Assembly (NCBI GenBank): GCA_910587155.1
Contig: CAJULA010000018.1
Coordinates: 9,626 to 73,625 of the forward strand
Direction of reading: 5' to 3'
From: an uncultured Lachnospiraceae bacterium
GTDB taxonomy: Bacteria > Bacillota > Clostridia > Lachnospirales > Lachnospiraceae
Length of the DNA stretch: 64,000 nt
Position numbers and translations under genes: made by a program. The first letter of the stretch is position 1, and every line of letters begins with the position of its first letter. This document shows, one piece after another, positions 9,250 to 18,209 of this stretch. Below the pieces are notes generated by a model, which saw only the letters and a list, made by a program, of their open reading frames with translations, was not told the DNA's origin and made no database searches.

Positions 9250-9546
9250 ATGGCAAAACGAATTATGCTGACCCCGGAAGAACTGCGGGCCAGGGCAAAA
9301 ACAATCAGATCCTATAAGGAACAGGACAGCGCCGTCCTGAATAAGATGACCAATCTGGTCTCTTCCCTGTGCGCCGTCTGGCGTGGCAGTGCGCAGGATG
9401 CATTTGTAAACAATTTTATAAAGGGAAGAGAAGATTTTGTAAGATTTCATCAGACGCTTGATCACTTTGCCGGTATGCTGGAGACGACGGCAAAGCGGCT
9501 GGAAGAGACAGATAACAATTTGCGCGGCAGCATTGAACGGCTCTGA
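9250..9546 (+). CDS. WXG100 family type VII substrate (WRG variant)
   Basis: 98 residues with VWRGSAQDAFVNNF in the turn between two helices, the WXG motif at about residue 39. It closely resembles the third WXG100 protein at 10731 (both have MxLTPE/QVTPE starts, a K-D-S/E-H segment, then LxxxVWxGxAQDAF). The two look like paralogues from local duplication, with the cysteine-peptidase-like gene between them. Expected to be secreted by EssC, possibly as a heterodimer with a neighbour. Confidence 0.87.
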   Translation: MAKRIMLTPEELRARAKTIRSYKEQDSAVLNKMTNLVSSLCAVWRGSAQDAFVNNFIKGREDFVRFHQTLDHFAGMLETTAKRLEETDNNLRGSIERL

Positions 9547-9585
9547 CCGGGACAGATCATTGCGAAAAGATACAGGGAGGAATAC

Positions 9586-10707
9586 ATGGCAAAGATAGAT
9601 ATTGTTACCGCCGATCTGCAGTCTCTCTCGTCAAAAATGAAAGCGGCGGAAGGCAATGTGGGAAAGGCGCGTATGCTGGTAAGCATGGCCCAGAATAGTC
9701 TCGATATACAGGTGGCATCCAGCTCGGCCATAAACAGCAGACTGGCCGGCGCGAAAAAGAAACTGACCGCGCAGAAAACCGCGGTCGGCGCGATGGCTTC
9801 GCTTACCGTCCAGGCAGCAGAAGAATTTACAAGAGCAGATCAGGGCAGCGGGCGGATTGTAAATGATTTGTTTGACAATCTGTCCAGGGCATTGGGAGAC
9901 ATGGCAGGTTCCCTTAAAAATTTTATCCAGTCCATTGTGGTGAAAAAACATAACCAGACGGCCAGTGTTTTTCTGCCGGCAGGCAGTATCCTGACCGGTT
10001 CTGTCATAAGCGGGCTGCTCGGCCCTGCGGGAGGGAGCGGCCTAGCACATGGCAGCGGTGACGGCAGGCATGAAACCGAACCCGATATGGGCCATACGGA
10101 CGAAAAACCGGCCCCCGACAGTCAGACAAACCATACGCCCAGTCCAGAGGAAGAGGCTGCCGCGCAGCAGGCGGCTAAAGAGGAGGCAGCCAAAAAGGCC
10201 AAAGAGGAGAGAGAAAAGACCCTCAATGAAATCAACACGCGTTATAAAAATCTCCCCAATTCCAAAAGCAAAAAAGGATTCAAACATAAATGCGGCGCCC
10301 TTACCTTCCAGCAGCTTTATGCAATGGGTATCGTTAAATCCGGGGAATCTGCAGATTTTGCCAAAGATTACGCCAGTGTTCTGGCAGCGAAGGGCAAAAC
10401 ATCAAAAGGATACATCTGCAGCGGATATACCGGAAATGATGCGCTTGACAAGCTGCTGGCAGCCAATAAGGGGAAATTGCCCATTACCAACATTGTCTGC
10501 AGCTTCGAAAAAGGAGGAAATATACCAAGTAATGCCGGGCACGCGCTGCTCATCAGTAAAATCGACGAAGCGGGAAACGTATATTTTGTGGACAATACGA
10601 AGGCAAGCAATTACAAGGCGGTATGCTTATCGCTGAAAGACTTCAAAGCCTTTTATTTCAAAAAGGGCAGCAACTGCAGCGGGGTCACCCATCTGCATAA
10701 ACCATAA
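9586..10707 (+). CDS. Putative type VII effector with papain-fold (CHAP/NlpC-like) C-terminal domain
   Basis: 373 residues. Residues 1-120 are helical with no Trp-X-Gly, resembling the LXG/WXG-like targeting region of polymorphic type VII effectors. A glycine-rich hydrophobic stretch follows (SILTGSVISGLLGPAGGSG), then a charged proline/alanine linker (about 150-215). The C-terminal 150 residues hold CGALTFQQLYAMGIV, GHALLISKIDEAGNVYFVDN and a final CSGVTHLH. The Cys, the GHALL histidine and VDN fit a Cys-His-Asp/Asn triad of a CHAP- or C39-like fold. It lies between two WXG100 genes with short gaps. Likely roles are cell-wall cleavage during assembly or a toxin. No immunity gene is obvious beside it. 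The catalytic assignment is inferred. Confidence 0.68.
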   Translation: MAKIDIVTADLQSLSSKMKAAEGNVGKARMLVSMAQNSLDIQVASSSAINSRLAGAKKKLTAQKTAVGAMASLTVQAAEEFTRADQGSGRIVNDLFDNLSRALGDMAGSLKNFIQSIVVKKHNQTASVFLPAGSILTGSVISGLLGPAGGSGLAHGSGDGRHETEPDMGHTDEKPAPDSQTNHTPSPEEEAAAQQAAKEEAAKKAKEEREKTLNEINTRYKNLPNSKSKKGFKHKCGALTFQQLYAMGIVKSGESADFAKDYASVLAAKGKTSKGYICSGYTGNDALDKLLAANKGKLPITNIVCSFEKGGNIPSNAGHALLISKIDEAGNVYFVDNTKASNYKAVCLSLKDFKAFYFKKGSNCSGVTHLHKP

Positions 10708-10730
10708 GAAACCTAAGGAGGAAAGAAACA

Positions 10731-11027
10731 ATGGCACTGATTCAGGTAACACCGGAAACATTGAGAAGCAAGGCGGCAGACGTGCGCTCTTACAAATCGG
10801 AGCATGACGAGGTTATGGCAAGACTGAAAAATCTGATCTATGCACTGAACGAGGTGTGGAAAGGGGATGCGCAGGACGCCTTTCTGGCAAAATATGAAAG
10901 TATGCAGTCTACCTTTACCAATTTTTCCGAACTGCTGGAAGGCTATTCCAGACTGATGGATACGGCGGCAAATGAACTGGAATCCACGGATCAGTCACTG
11001 AAGACCACCATGAACAACTTTGGCTGA
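10731..11027 (+). CDS. WXG100 family type VII substrate (WKG variant)
   Basis: 98 residues, with VWKGDAQDAFLAKYESM in the inter-helix turn. Strong GGAGGAAAG site before the ATG. It parallels the protein at 9250 in length and sequence, pointing to duplication. Third WXG100 gene of the operon and an expected EssC substrate or partner of the effector upstream. Confidence 0.87.
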   Translation: MALIQVTPETLRSKAADVRSYKSEHDEVMARLKNLIYALNEVWKGDAQDAFLAKYESMQSTFTNFSELLEGYSRLMDTAANELESTDQSLKTTMNNFG

Positions 11028-11038
11028 GAGGGAAGGGC

Positions 11039-11287
11039 ATGGAATACGCACTTGTTACAGTCAGGGCGCAGGCAATGCACTGGCAGGCAGACATGGAGCT
11101 GCCTGCCGGAATGAAAATCAGAGAGCTGGCTGTCCAGATTCTGGAAACGCTGAAACTGTATGATGAGGAAAGATTTTACCATGTTTCGGAAATCAGTCTG
11201 CTTAATCAGGGGAAACCACTGCATTCGGATGCCACACTGGCGGATTATGGGATCTGGGACGGCAGCATCCTGGATATCAGATATTAA
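11039..11287 (+). CDS. YukD/EsaB-like ubiquitin-fold protein
   Basis: 82 residues, the size of YukD and EsaB, the small ubiquitin-like component of T7SSb loci. It has the expected pattern: a first beta strand (YALVTVRAQ), a helix (IRELAVQILETL), and a C-terminal LADYGIWDGSILDIRY that matches the L-x-x-x-G-I-x-(D/N)-G-x-x-L end of the fold. It begins 11 bp after the third WXG100 gene. In other T7SSb systems this protein is required for or regulates secretion. It lacks the diglycine tail of true ubiquitin, as is usual for YukD. Confidence 0.85.
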   Translation: MEYALVTVRAQAMHWQADMELPAGMKIRELAVQILETLKLYDEERFYHVSEISLLNQGKPLHSDATLADYGIWDGSILDIRY

Positions 11288-11337
11288 ATACGAATATCAA
11301 ACAATCTCTGAACGGAAATGGAGGGTATCTTTCCGGC

Positions 11338-12213
11338 ATGTGTTTAAAAATAGAAGGGGCAGCCATTACCCATGTGGGTAACGTGCGCTCAGGAAATGAA
11401 GATAATTACTATCTGTTCGGCAATTACCGCTATGATACGGCAATCCGGCAGAAACGAGAGAGTAAGACCGTGCTGGCGCAGCAGATGACGGCAGCGGTAT
11501 ATGACGGCATGGGCGGCGAAGAAGCCGGGGAAGTGGCTTCTTATCTGGCCGTAAAGGAATGTATGCCCTGTACTCTTGAGGAAATGGATGCCCAGATCCG
11601 CCGTCAGATATCCGCCGCCAACATGGCTGTCTGCGAAGAAGCAAAACGCAGAGACGGCGGACGGATGGGAACGACAGTTGCCGCTCTGTATATGGATGAA
11701 AATACGGCCATAAGCTGTAATGTGGGCGACAGCAGATGCTACTATATGCATCAGGGCACGCTGCGGCAGATATCCGTGGATGACAGCGAAGCCAGAGCCA
11801 TGGTGGAAATGGGACTTCTTTCCCCGGAAAAAGCAAGGGCCAGTAAGGGCTGGCACAAACTGACGCAGCATCTCGGTGTCCATCCGGATGAGTTTATGAT
11901 CGAACCCCATATCAGCGCACCCATACGTATGGAAGCCGGAGATATTTTTCTGCTTTGCAGCGACGGACTGACCGATATGGTGATGGATGAAACAATCGCG
12001 GAAATACTTCGCGAAGGCGGTACGGCCATGCAGCAGGCAGATGCGCTGACGCAGGCCGCACTGGAGCATGGCGGCAGGGACAATATAACCGTCCTGGTAC
12101 TACAGGTAAAAAACGGCAGGGAAAACAGCACTTTATCTTTTCTGAAAAAACTGCCCGCTCCCTTGTGGATTCTTTTGTTTTTTCTTGTGGCAGCAGCTAT
12201 TATTATCGCATAA
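11338..12213 (+). CDS. PP2C-family Ser/Thr phosphatase with C-terminal membrane anchor
   Basis: 291 residues. Metal-binding PP2C motifs are in order: HVGNVRSGNEDN (about 12-23), VYDGMGGEEAGE (about 54-65), CNVGDSRCY, LLCSDGLTDMV and GGRDNITVLVL. The last 20 residues are a single membrane helix (LWILLFFLVAAAIIIA), so the catalytic domain faces the cytoplasm. It lies between the YukD-like gene and the Ser/Thr kinase and is therefore the likely partner that reverses phosphorylation of FHA-bound targets in this secretion operon. Soluble PrpC-type phosphatases are shorter at the C-terminus, so the anchor is a notable addition. Confidence 0.9.
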   Translation: MCLKIEGAAITHVGNVRSGNEDNYYLFGNYRYDTAIRQKRESKTVLAQQMTAAVYDGMGGEEAGEVASYLAVKECMPCTLEEMDAQIRRQISAANMAVCEEAKRRDGGRMGTTVAALYMDENTAISCNVGDSRCYYMHQGTLRQISVDDSEARAMVEMGLLSPEKARASKGWHKLTQHLGVHPDEFMIEPHISAPIRMEAGDIFLLCSDGLTDMVMDETIAEILREGGTAMQQADALTQAALEHGGRDNITVLVLQVKNGRENSTLSFLKKLPAPLWILLFFLVAAAIIIA

Positions 12214-12227
12214 AAGTTACGACCAGG

Positions 12228-12255
12228 GCACGGTCATGACCAGTTATGACCGTGC
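12228..12255 (+). promoter_or_regulatory. Intercistronic stem-loop between phosphatase and kinase
   Basis: A 10-bp perfect stem (GCACGGTCAT with ATGACCGTGC) closes an 8-nt loop in the 60-bp gap before the kinase. No T-run follows, so it is unlikely to terminate. It may set mRNA stability or lower kinase expression relative to the upstream genes. Confidence 0.45.
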
Positions 12256-12273
12256 AAATGAGAGGAATACAGA

Positions 12274-14330
12274 ATGGAACTTTCGTATTACAAAAGTATG
12301 GAACCGTTCTGGGGTGTATGGAAGATCAGGCGGCTGATCGGTGAAGGCAGCTTCGGTAAAGTGTTTGAAATCGAACGGGAAGACTTCGGCAGAACCTACC
12401 GGGCCGCACTGAAGGCCATTACCATCCCCCAGAGCCAGAGCGAATTGAAAAGCGTGCTGGCAGACGGCATGGATCTGAACAGTGCCACCAACTATTATAA
12501 AAGCTTTGTGGAAGAAGTGGTGGACGAATTCGCGCTGATGGCAGGTCTGAAAGGCAACAGCAATATCGTCAGCTACGAAGATCATATGGTGATCGAACAT
12601 AAGGAAGGAGTAGGCTGGGATATTCTGATCCGAATGGAGCTGCTCACTCCTCTTCTGGATTATACATCCGGCAGAGGCCCCATGGGTGCGGGCGATGTGA
12701 TCCGTCTGGGCATGGACATCTGCAGGGCGCTGGAATACTGCCGCAAAATGAATGTCATCCATCGTGATATCAAACCGGAAAATATCTTTATCTCTCCGGG
12801 CGGCGATTATAAACTGGGCGACTTCGGCATTGCCCGCACCGTGGAAAAGACGACCAGCGGACTGTCCAGAAAAGGGACTTACCTGTATATGGCGCCGGAA
12901 GTTTACAAAGGAGAAAAATACGGCCCCAGCGTCGATATCTATTCTCTGGGTATCGTACTTTACCGGCTGCTGAATCAGAACCGGGCCCCCTTCTTCCCCG
13001 CTTATCCCGCCCCCATCATGCACAGCGACAGGGAAAATGCCATTGCCAGACGGATCAGCGGAGATCCCATCCCCCTGCCCTGTGACGCACAAAATGCCCT
13101 CGGGGAAGTGATCCTGAAGGCATGTGCCTATGCGCCGGGTGACCGCTATGCCACACCGGAAGACATGCGTATGGCGCTGCATCAGCTACAGGAACAGTTT
13201 TCGGACTCCGCGGTTCATGTGACAACAGAGGAACTGCAAAAACTGTCAGCGTCAAGGGCAGCGGACACCTCTCCGGAACAGACAGAGCTGATCGGCGCAC
13301 AAGCCCCGGATGATCACGCCAGGCAGGCAGAGGGAGAAAAGGAAGCATACCCGCTGACACAGGAAAACACTGCAGAGGATACGGCCACCATCTCCTTCTT
13401 TGACCAGGACGATACGGAACCGACAGAGGAGATAAAAGAAGAGAGCCAGGCCGCCCAAACTGAGCCGGAAAAGGAAACGGAACAGGAAGCCAGACCGACT
13501 GCCGTTCCGGAACCGGCGCCGACGGCGGAGCAGCCACGCGAGGCGGAAAAGCAGCCGGAGGCCCCTTCCCTGTCAGTGGAAGAAGCGCCGTCCGCTCCCA
13601 CGCCGGCCCCCGCGAAACCAAAAAGGAAAAAGGCCGGTCTGCTTATCGCCGTGGCCGGTGTTATCCTCCTCCTGCTTTTGCTGGCTCTTACTTTCGGAAG
13701 AGGGTTTCTTGGCGGCAGTTCGTATGCCGACGGGATCAGTACCTACAGTGAGGGAACGACACCTGTCTCCATCTTTGACGAGACAGACGAAGCCGCCGCT
13801 TCCTCTATGGAAGGCACAGCGGAAAACATCGGTGGCACACAGCCTTCCCCGGAGGAAGCAGCGCCCGCAGAAGATACCATTCCCAGGGAACTACTCGTCT
13901 CACACTGCACGGTGTTACTTATCATGTAACCACCATAGATGCAGACAGCATTTTTCTGTATGCGCCCGATGAAAAAACGTACCGGATTGACAAAACCAAT
14001 GACGCGTTTCGCCGGGGCGAGAGCATGACGATTACGCCTTACAAAGAAGGCTACTATAATATTTACGGATATTCCGACGACGAGGGCAAGGACTATGCCG
14101 GGCAAATCCTGTACAAAAGCGGGATGCGTTTTGCCATGTCAAAAAACGCGGCCGTACGGTATCTGTCGGAAGGTTACTACGGGGACTATCTGACGATTGA
14201 CGGGATCGGATTTATCAATTCCATATTCGGCACAGATCAATACGGCTGGGGAATGAGCCAGTTCCGCGGCTGGATCACGCGTGTGGAAAATAATATGGCA
14301 ACAGCGGTGACACAGGAATATACAGAATAG
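12274..14330 (+). CDS. Membrane Ser/Thr protein kinase, frameshifted in its extracytoplasmic part
   Basis: The first frame (to 13929) encodes an active-looking kinase: glycine loop IGEGSFGKVFE (about 21), catalytic VIHRDIKPENIFI, DFGIARTVEKT, then an acidic threonine-rich linker and one membrane helix (GVILLLLLLALTF, about 460). At about 13877-13890 the frame breaks. The downstream frame continues without an intervening start as GTTRLTLHGVTYHV and later GYYNIYGYSDDEG, ending in a TAG at 14328. Restoring one missing base gives a protein of about 685 residues. The shift lies outside the membrane, so a truncated but catalytically complete kinase is possible. It probably phosphorylates FHA-binding partners of EssC. 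Single-base loss could also be a sequencing error. Confidence 0.8.
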
Positions 14331-14391
14331 TGTACAGGCAGTCAGGAAACTGCCTGTGAGAATCTAGCCAGACAGAAAGGAAGCCCCCAAA

Positions 14392-14961
14392 ATGAATATA
14401 CGGAATAAACAAAATACTTATGGAAAAAAAGAATATGGAAAACGCATGTGGGCAGTACTGCTTCTGCTGTTTTCCGTGGCGGTCAATGTACTGTTTGCAG
14501 ACAATATGTCCGTCCGCGCAGCGGAGGCACCGCAGCCGCAGGCACTGTTTTTGTTTGCCTGGAACGGCATCGGGGAAGACGGTGAGCTGATGAAGCTGGA
14601 TCTGGGAGTGAACGGTACACTGAACGATGGCCGGGAAGTATTTATCTCCGAACAGGGCATCGTCGTCACGACAGACGGCACGCCTGTTGGTGCAATAGCC
14701 GCGGCCGACGGCCAGCTTTTGCTGAGTCTGTATCGGACAGACGGCACATTCCGGCTGGACCTGATGAACGGCGAGGATTGGGCCAATTATGGTATCAACA
14801 ATATTTCACAGTCCGGCGCCGCTGCCTTAGTACTGCTCCCCGGTCAGGAACTGCAGTCGATCGCGTTGACGGAGGATATGATGTATCGTTCTTATACGGG
14901 CATCTGGTTCTATGGCATAGGGCTGGATCAGGGGACATTGACTTCGTATTCACAGAACTGA
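14392..14961 (+). CDS. Exported protein of unknown function, end of type VII operon
   Basis: 189 residues. The N-terminus has basic residues followed by a hydrophobic core (WAVLLLLFSVAVNVLF) and an AxA-like site near SVRAAEA, fitting a signal peptide. The mature part is beta-rich (GVNGTLNDGREVFISEQGIV) and I do not recognise it. An AAAGGAAG site precedes the ATG. It is the last plus-strand gene before a terminator shared with the convergent PocR-type gene, so it is likely part of the type VII operon, possibly a cell-surface accessory factor. Confidence 0.55.
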   Translation: MNIRNKQNTYGKKEYGKRMWAVLLLLFSVAVNVLFADNMSVRAAEAPQPQALFLFAWNGIGEDGELMKLDLGVNGTLNDGREVFISEQGIVVTTDGTPVGAIAAADGQLLLSLYRTDGTFRLDLMNGEDWANYGINNISQSGAAALVLLPGQELQSIALTEDMMYRSYTGIWFYGIGLDQGTLTSYSQN

Positions 14962-14970
14962 AAAGAGCGA

Positions 14971-14997
14971 GGGGAGCGGCCGTTTGGCGCGCTCCCC
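14971..14997. terminator. GC-rich hairpin between convergent genes
   Basis: GGGGAGCG pairs with CGCTCCCC across an 11-nt loop. It lies 10 bp beyond the exported protein gene and 17 bp before the end of the convergent PocR-type gene. The flanking T-richness is modest (GTTATCTTCTCTTCT), so the terminator call rests on stem strength and position. Confidence 0.55.
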
Positions 14998-15013
14998 TGT
15001 GTTATCTTCTCTT

Positions 15014-15811
15014 CTATGACTGCTCGTTCTCTTCCTGAAACAGAGCCGAAAGGGTGGTGATGGTTTTCGTAATTTCAGACACCGATTTTTCTATCTCATT
15101 GTAAATAACAGCCGACTGTGAAGACAGATCCTGCATGCTCTTGGCAACAACGGCAAATCCCACGCCCGCTTCGCCGCTCCTGGCCGCTTCGATGCTGGCA
15201 TTCAGGGAAAGAATCTTCTGACGATTTGCGATGGTCTTTAAATTGCCGGTATTGTCATTGATTGCCTGAATAAGCTTTGTGGAATTGGTAATCTCCGTCT
15301 GCAGGACTTCCAGACGATCCGCATTGTTATGTTTGAAATATTCCAGATTTACCAGCTGGTTGACTACGATACCCAGCAGGCCGGCTGCGGAGCGTATTCT
15401 GGATTCTGAGAGGACAGGAACCTTCTGCAGGGCTTTTATGTACTGATCCGGATCAATGCCAAGTTCCCTGGCAACCTCCCGGAATTTATCTTCATCCGGC
15501 GGATTCGGCAGCACCTGTCCGCCTATAATTGCTCCCAGTTTCTCTCCATTAACCATGATATCTATAGAAAAATCCATCAGACCCGCATGACAGAAATAAG
15601 TGCCGCTCCCTTCCGTATCACATTTGATACAGCGCCGCTTTCCTTCGGCACACCCACGGGTGTATCTCATACAGAAATCGGTAAAATTGCTGCCCTCTGT
15701 CAGGTACTCTCCATTGATACCTACCGCAACTGCAGCGAGACCGGTGGAATCAGAAAATTTGTCCTGTATCTCCTGCAGCTTTTTCAAGTCCATAAAATCC
15801 TTTAATTGCAT
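15014..15811 (-). CDS. PocR-type sensory protein with short MCP signalling domain
   Basis: 265 residues. The N-terminal 160 residues match the PocR ligand-binding domain: DSTGLAAVAVGINGEYLTEG, then cysteine-rich CMRYTRGCAEGKRRCIKC and GGQVLPNPPDEDK. Residues 185-255 are a shortened methyl-accepting signalling helix with IANRQKILSLNASIEAARSG and GFAVVAKSMQDLSSQSA. It has no membrane segment, so it is a cytoplasmic sensor. Its start follows a CAGGAGGG site. The signalling tip is complete enough to dimerise, but there is no chemotaxis gene nearby. It lies 60 bp downstream of the biosynthetic operon on the same strand, but its relation to that pathway is unknown. Confidence 0.85.
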   Translation of the reverse strand: MQLKDFMDLKKLQEIQDKFSDSTGLAAVAVGINGEYLTEGSNFTDFCMRYTRGCAEGKRRCIKCDTEGSGTYFCHAGLMDFSIDIMVNGEKLGAIIGGQVLPNPPDEDKFREVARELGIDPDQYIKALQKVPVLSESRIRSAAGLLGIVVNQLVNLEYFKHNNADRLEVLQTEITNSTKLIQAINDNTGNLKTIANRQKILSLNASIEAARSGEAGVGFAVVAKSMQDLSSQSAVIYNEIEKSVSEITKTITTLSALFQEENEQS

Positions 15812-15871
15812 CCCATACCCTCCTGTTCTTTCCCCTTGGCTTTGCTTTTTATTATACTATAAAGCAAATCA

Positions 15872-16885
15872 TCATACAATATGAAAATAGCCCGTCAATC
15901 GCTCCTCCAGCTCTGCCAGTCTGTAAAAACGCTCTATGTCAACGCTGTTCTCCTTCTGAAGAAGCCGGAATATCCATTGCAGCAGACAGATCTGTTCCTG
16001 TACCAGTTCCCTGTTTACACTGCTTTCTTTTTCTTTGCAGACAGAAAAACGCTCCGCATGCAAAAACCAGTCCGCCTGTAAAATCTTTCTTTGCATCAGA
16101 TAACTGAGATCATATAGAAACGACAGTTTCCATCTGGCAGGCGATTGTTCCGTCAGCCATTCACAGCATTGTATCACCGCCTGACCGCCTTTTGCCTTTT
16201 GCATATTATTCTGAATCCATCTCACCGAACCCTTTATGGCTGCCTCTTCCCGCAGCCTGCCTGTCATCTTTTCTTTCTTTTCAAAAGACCTCACACTCAG
16301 ACATCCCCGGGCCTCCGGCAGATTGCCTGCGTCAAACCAATGGCACATTTCTTCTTTCGTAATCTGTCTGGTCAAAATCCCTTCAGAATCCATCAAAAAT
16401 ATTTGCCCATCCCTCTGATGGACGGCAAGATAATGATCCATATTCGTATACAGGGCCGGCAGCATCAGATAGCCCAGCCTTCCCATATCCACCGGACCGA
16501 CAAGGCATCCCCTTTCCCTGCTCTCTTCCGCGATATAGCAGGCTGCCTCTCTCCCCTCGGTAAAATTCTCCTTCTTCTGCCTGTATCCCCACAACTGCGC
16601 TCCCCGCTCAACCCCGATATTGGGATCACAGAATGTCGTCAATAAACGGCTGAAATCAGGTTCCCTCTGATGCTTCACCCCAAACGGCACGGATGATGTG
16701 AGTTCAAATAATCTGTAATCAATACTGGCATCCTGCACGGTATTCACAAACGCGTATGCGGCGCAGCAGATTTCATTTCCACAAAATACAGGATCTTTTC
16801 TCATCTGACATTTCTCGCAGTTTTCTCTTATCAATTTTTCCATGCGGGTTTCTGGGAAGCAGGTCGGAAAATAAAAAGAGTTCAT
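15872..16885 (-). CDS. BtrH-like protein, last gene of the biosynthetic operon
   Basis: About 337 residues. The middle part has VGPVDMGRLGYL followed by MDHYLAVHQRDGQIFLMDSE, the pattern of the BtrH N-terminal domain, a papain/C39-like fold. In butirosin biosynthesis BtrH transfers the acyl side chain from its carrier protein to the antibiotic core. Cysteine-rich ENCEKCQMRK and CGNEICC lie near the N-terminus and one Cys could be the nucleophile. The C-terminal half is helical. The gene overlaps the ligase gene before it, so the two are probably translationally coupled. I chose the ATG at 16885; an in-frame ATG at 16897 is also possible. The family call is moderately firm; the acyltransferase role is inferred. 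Confidence 0.6.
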   Translation of the reverse strand: MNSFYFPTCFPETRMEKLIRENCEKCQMRKDPVFCGNEICCAAYAFVNTVQDASIDYRLFELTSSVPFGVKHQREPDFSRLLTTFCDPNIGVERGAQLWGYRQKKENFTEGREAACYIAEESRERGCLVGPVDMGRLGYLMLPALYTNMDHYLAVHQRDGQIFLMDSEGILTRQITKEEMCHWFDAGNLPEARGCLSVRSFEKKEKMTGRLREEAAIKGSVRWIQNNMQKAKGGQAVIQCCEWLTEQSPARWKLSFLYDLSYLMQRKILQADWFLHAERFSVCKEKESSVNRELVQEQICLLQWIFRLLQKENSVDIERFYRLAELEERLTGYFHIV

Positions 16886-18203
16886 ATAGATTCCCATATT
16901 CCGGCCAATCCGCCAAGATCTTTCGGATCTCTTTTTCTGCCGTTTTCTCTTTCACCGAAACGCAAATTCCGATTTTCTCTCCATACAACGGATCCGGTAT
17001 TCCCATGGCGGCACATTCCACTACGCCATCGGCTGCTTTTACGATATTCTCGATTTCCGCCTCACTGATTCTGCGTCCCATAACTTTTAATAATCCATTG
17101 ATGCGACCGTAAAAATAAAGAAAGCCTTCCTCATCCATGGACAGCAAATCCCCGGTGTGATAAATCCGCATACCTGTCTGCGGATTCTTTTCAAATCCAT
17201 GTGCTTCCTTCCAATATCCTTCCATGACATTCGGGCCTTCCACAACTAACTCCCCGATATTATCTTGCGGATTTTTTTTGAGAAGACGCACCTGCACACC
17301 ATCCAACGGCAGACCGCAGGAACCTGCCATTAGTTTATCTTCACGCCCCGGGGGCATGATGGCAATTCTTTTACATTCTGTAGCACCATACATGGGGATC
17401 AACTCTACAGACGGAAATAATTCCCGCAGCCGCCTGATCAACTCGACGGGAAGGTACTCCCCGGTAAAGGTGATGCAGCGCAGATATGGTAACGATACCC
17501 GCTCCCAGAAGCCCAGCCGCAAAAGCGCATTGGCCACCGACGGAACAGACGGATAGACGGTAATTTCCCATTGATGCAAATACCTGGGAATCATCTGCAT
17601 CATCCGGGTCTGCACAAGGAATATTTGTGCTCTGCTCCACAACGACAAAAAAATCTGATAAAGCCCATAATCAAATTCCAACGGAAGAGCGCACAGGACT
17701 TTATCAGATTCTCGATACCCAAGCCTTGCAAGGATACTTTTGCAGCAAAATATAATCTGCTTATGGCAGGCATATACCCCTTTCTTTCTGCCGGCGGAGC
17801 CTGACGTATAGAGAATGTAAGCGCCCGCCGATGCAGGTATCCTGGCCCGCTCCCATTGCTCCCCGGCTTCTGCGTCTGCCGCGTTAACCGTATGCGGATC
17901 CAGAAGCAGAGAGGGCGCACAATCTTTCATCCTGTCCGCCGACTCCGCCCTGCCATGTATACCGGAAATCAGGACAAATATCATGCCTCCGGCCAGACAC
18001 GCCAGGATTGCCTCTGTCGTCCTTCCATCGCCACGGTTTCTGATCATCACCCGGTCACCGCTGCGCACCCCGTTTTGCCTCAGATATGCCAGGAACCCCA
18101 TGGCACCTTTATGAAGCTGCGCATACGTATACGTTCGTTTTTCATCTGTCAGAATGATCTTTTGTTCTGACAGATGCCGCTCAATCAAAGCCTCATACAA
18201 CAT
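16773..18203 (-). CDS. AMP-forming adenylating ligase (amino acid/acyl activating)
   Basis: 476 residues of the ANL superfamily. Core motifs appear in order: YILYTSGSAGRKKGV (A3 phosphate loop), ITFTGEYLP, PMYGATECKRIAI (A5), YHTGDLLSMDEEGFLYFYGR (A7/A8) and NPHGKIDKRKL (A10 with the catalytic lysine). It is a stand-alone adenylation domain without condensation or carrier domains. The carrier protein is encoded three genes upstream, so it most likely loads an amino or other carboxylic acid onto that protein. It begins 6 bp after the stop of the NadE-like gene. The substrate cannot be read from the pocket by eye. Confidence 0.85.
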   Translation of the reverse strand: MLYEALIERHLSEQKIILTDEKRTYTYAQLHKGAMGFLAYLRQNGVRSGDRVMIRNRGDGRTTEAILACLAGGMIFVLISGIHGRAESADRMKDCAPSLLLDPHTVNAADAEAGEQWERARIPASAGAYILYTSGSAGRKKGVYACHKQIIFCCKSILARLGYRESDKVLCALPLEFDYGLYQIFLSLWSRAQIFLVQTRMMQMIPRYLHQWEITVYPSVPSVANALLRLGFWERVSLPYLRCITFTGEYLPVELIRRLRELFPSVELIPMYGATECKRIAIMPPGREDKLMAGSCGLPLDGVQVRLLKKNPQDNIGELVVEGPNVMEGYWKEAHGFEKNPQTGMRIYHTGDLLSMDEEGFLYFYGRINGLLKVMGRRISEAEIENIVKAADGVVECAAMGIPDPLYGEKIGICVSVKEKTAEKEIRKILADWPEYGNLYELFLFSDLLPRNPHGKIDKRKLREMSDEKRSCILWK

Positions 18204-18209
18204 GCGTCA

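Noticed and set aside
12244..13182. 312-codon minus-strand frame opposite the kinase
   Set aside because: Overlaps the kinase completely and lacks any domain.
13870..13890. Programmed -1 frameshifting in the kinase
   Set aside because: No slippery heptamer or stimulatory hairpin lies at the break.
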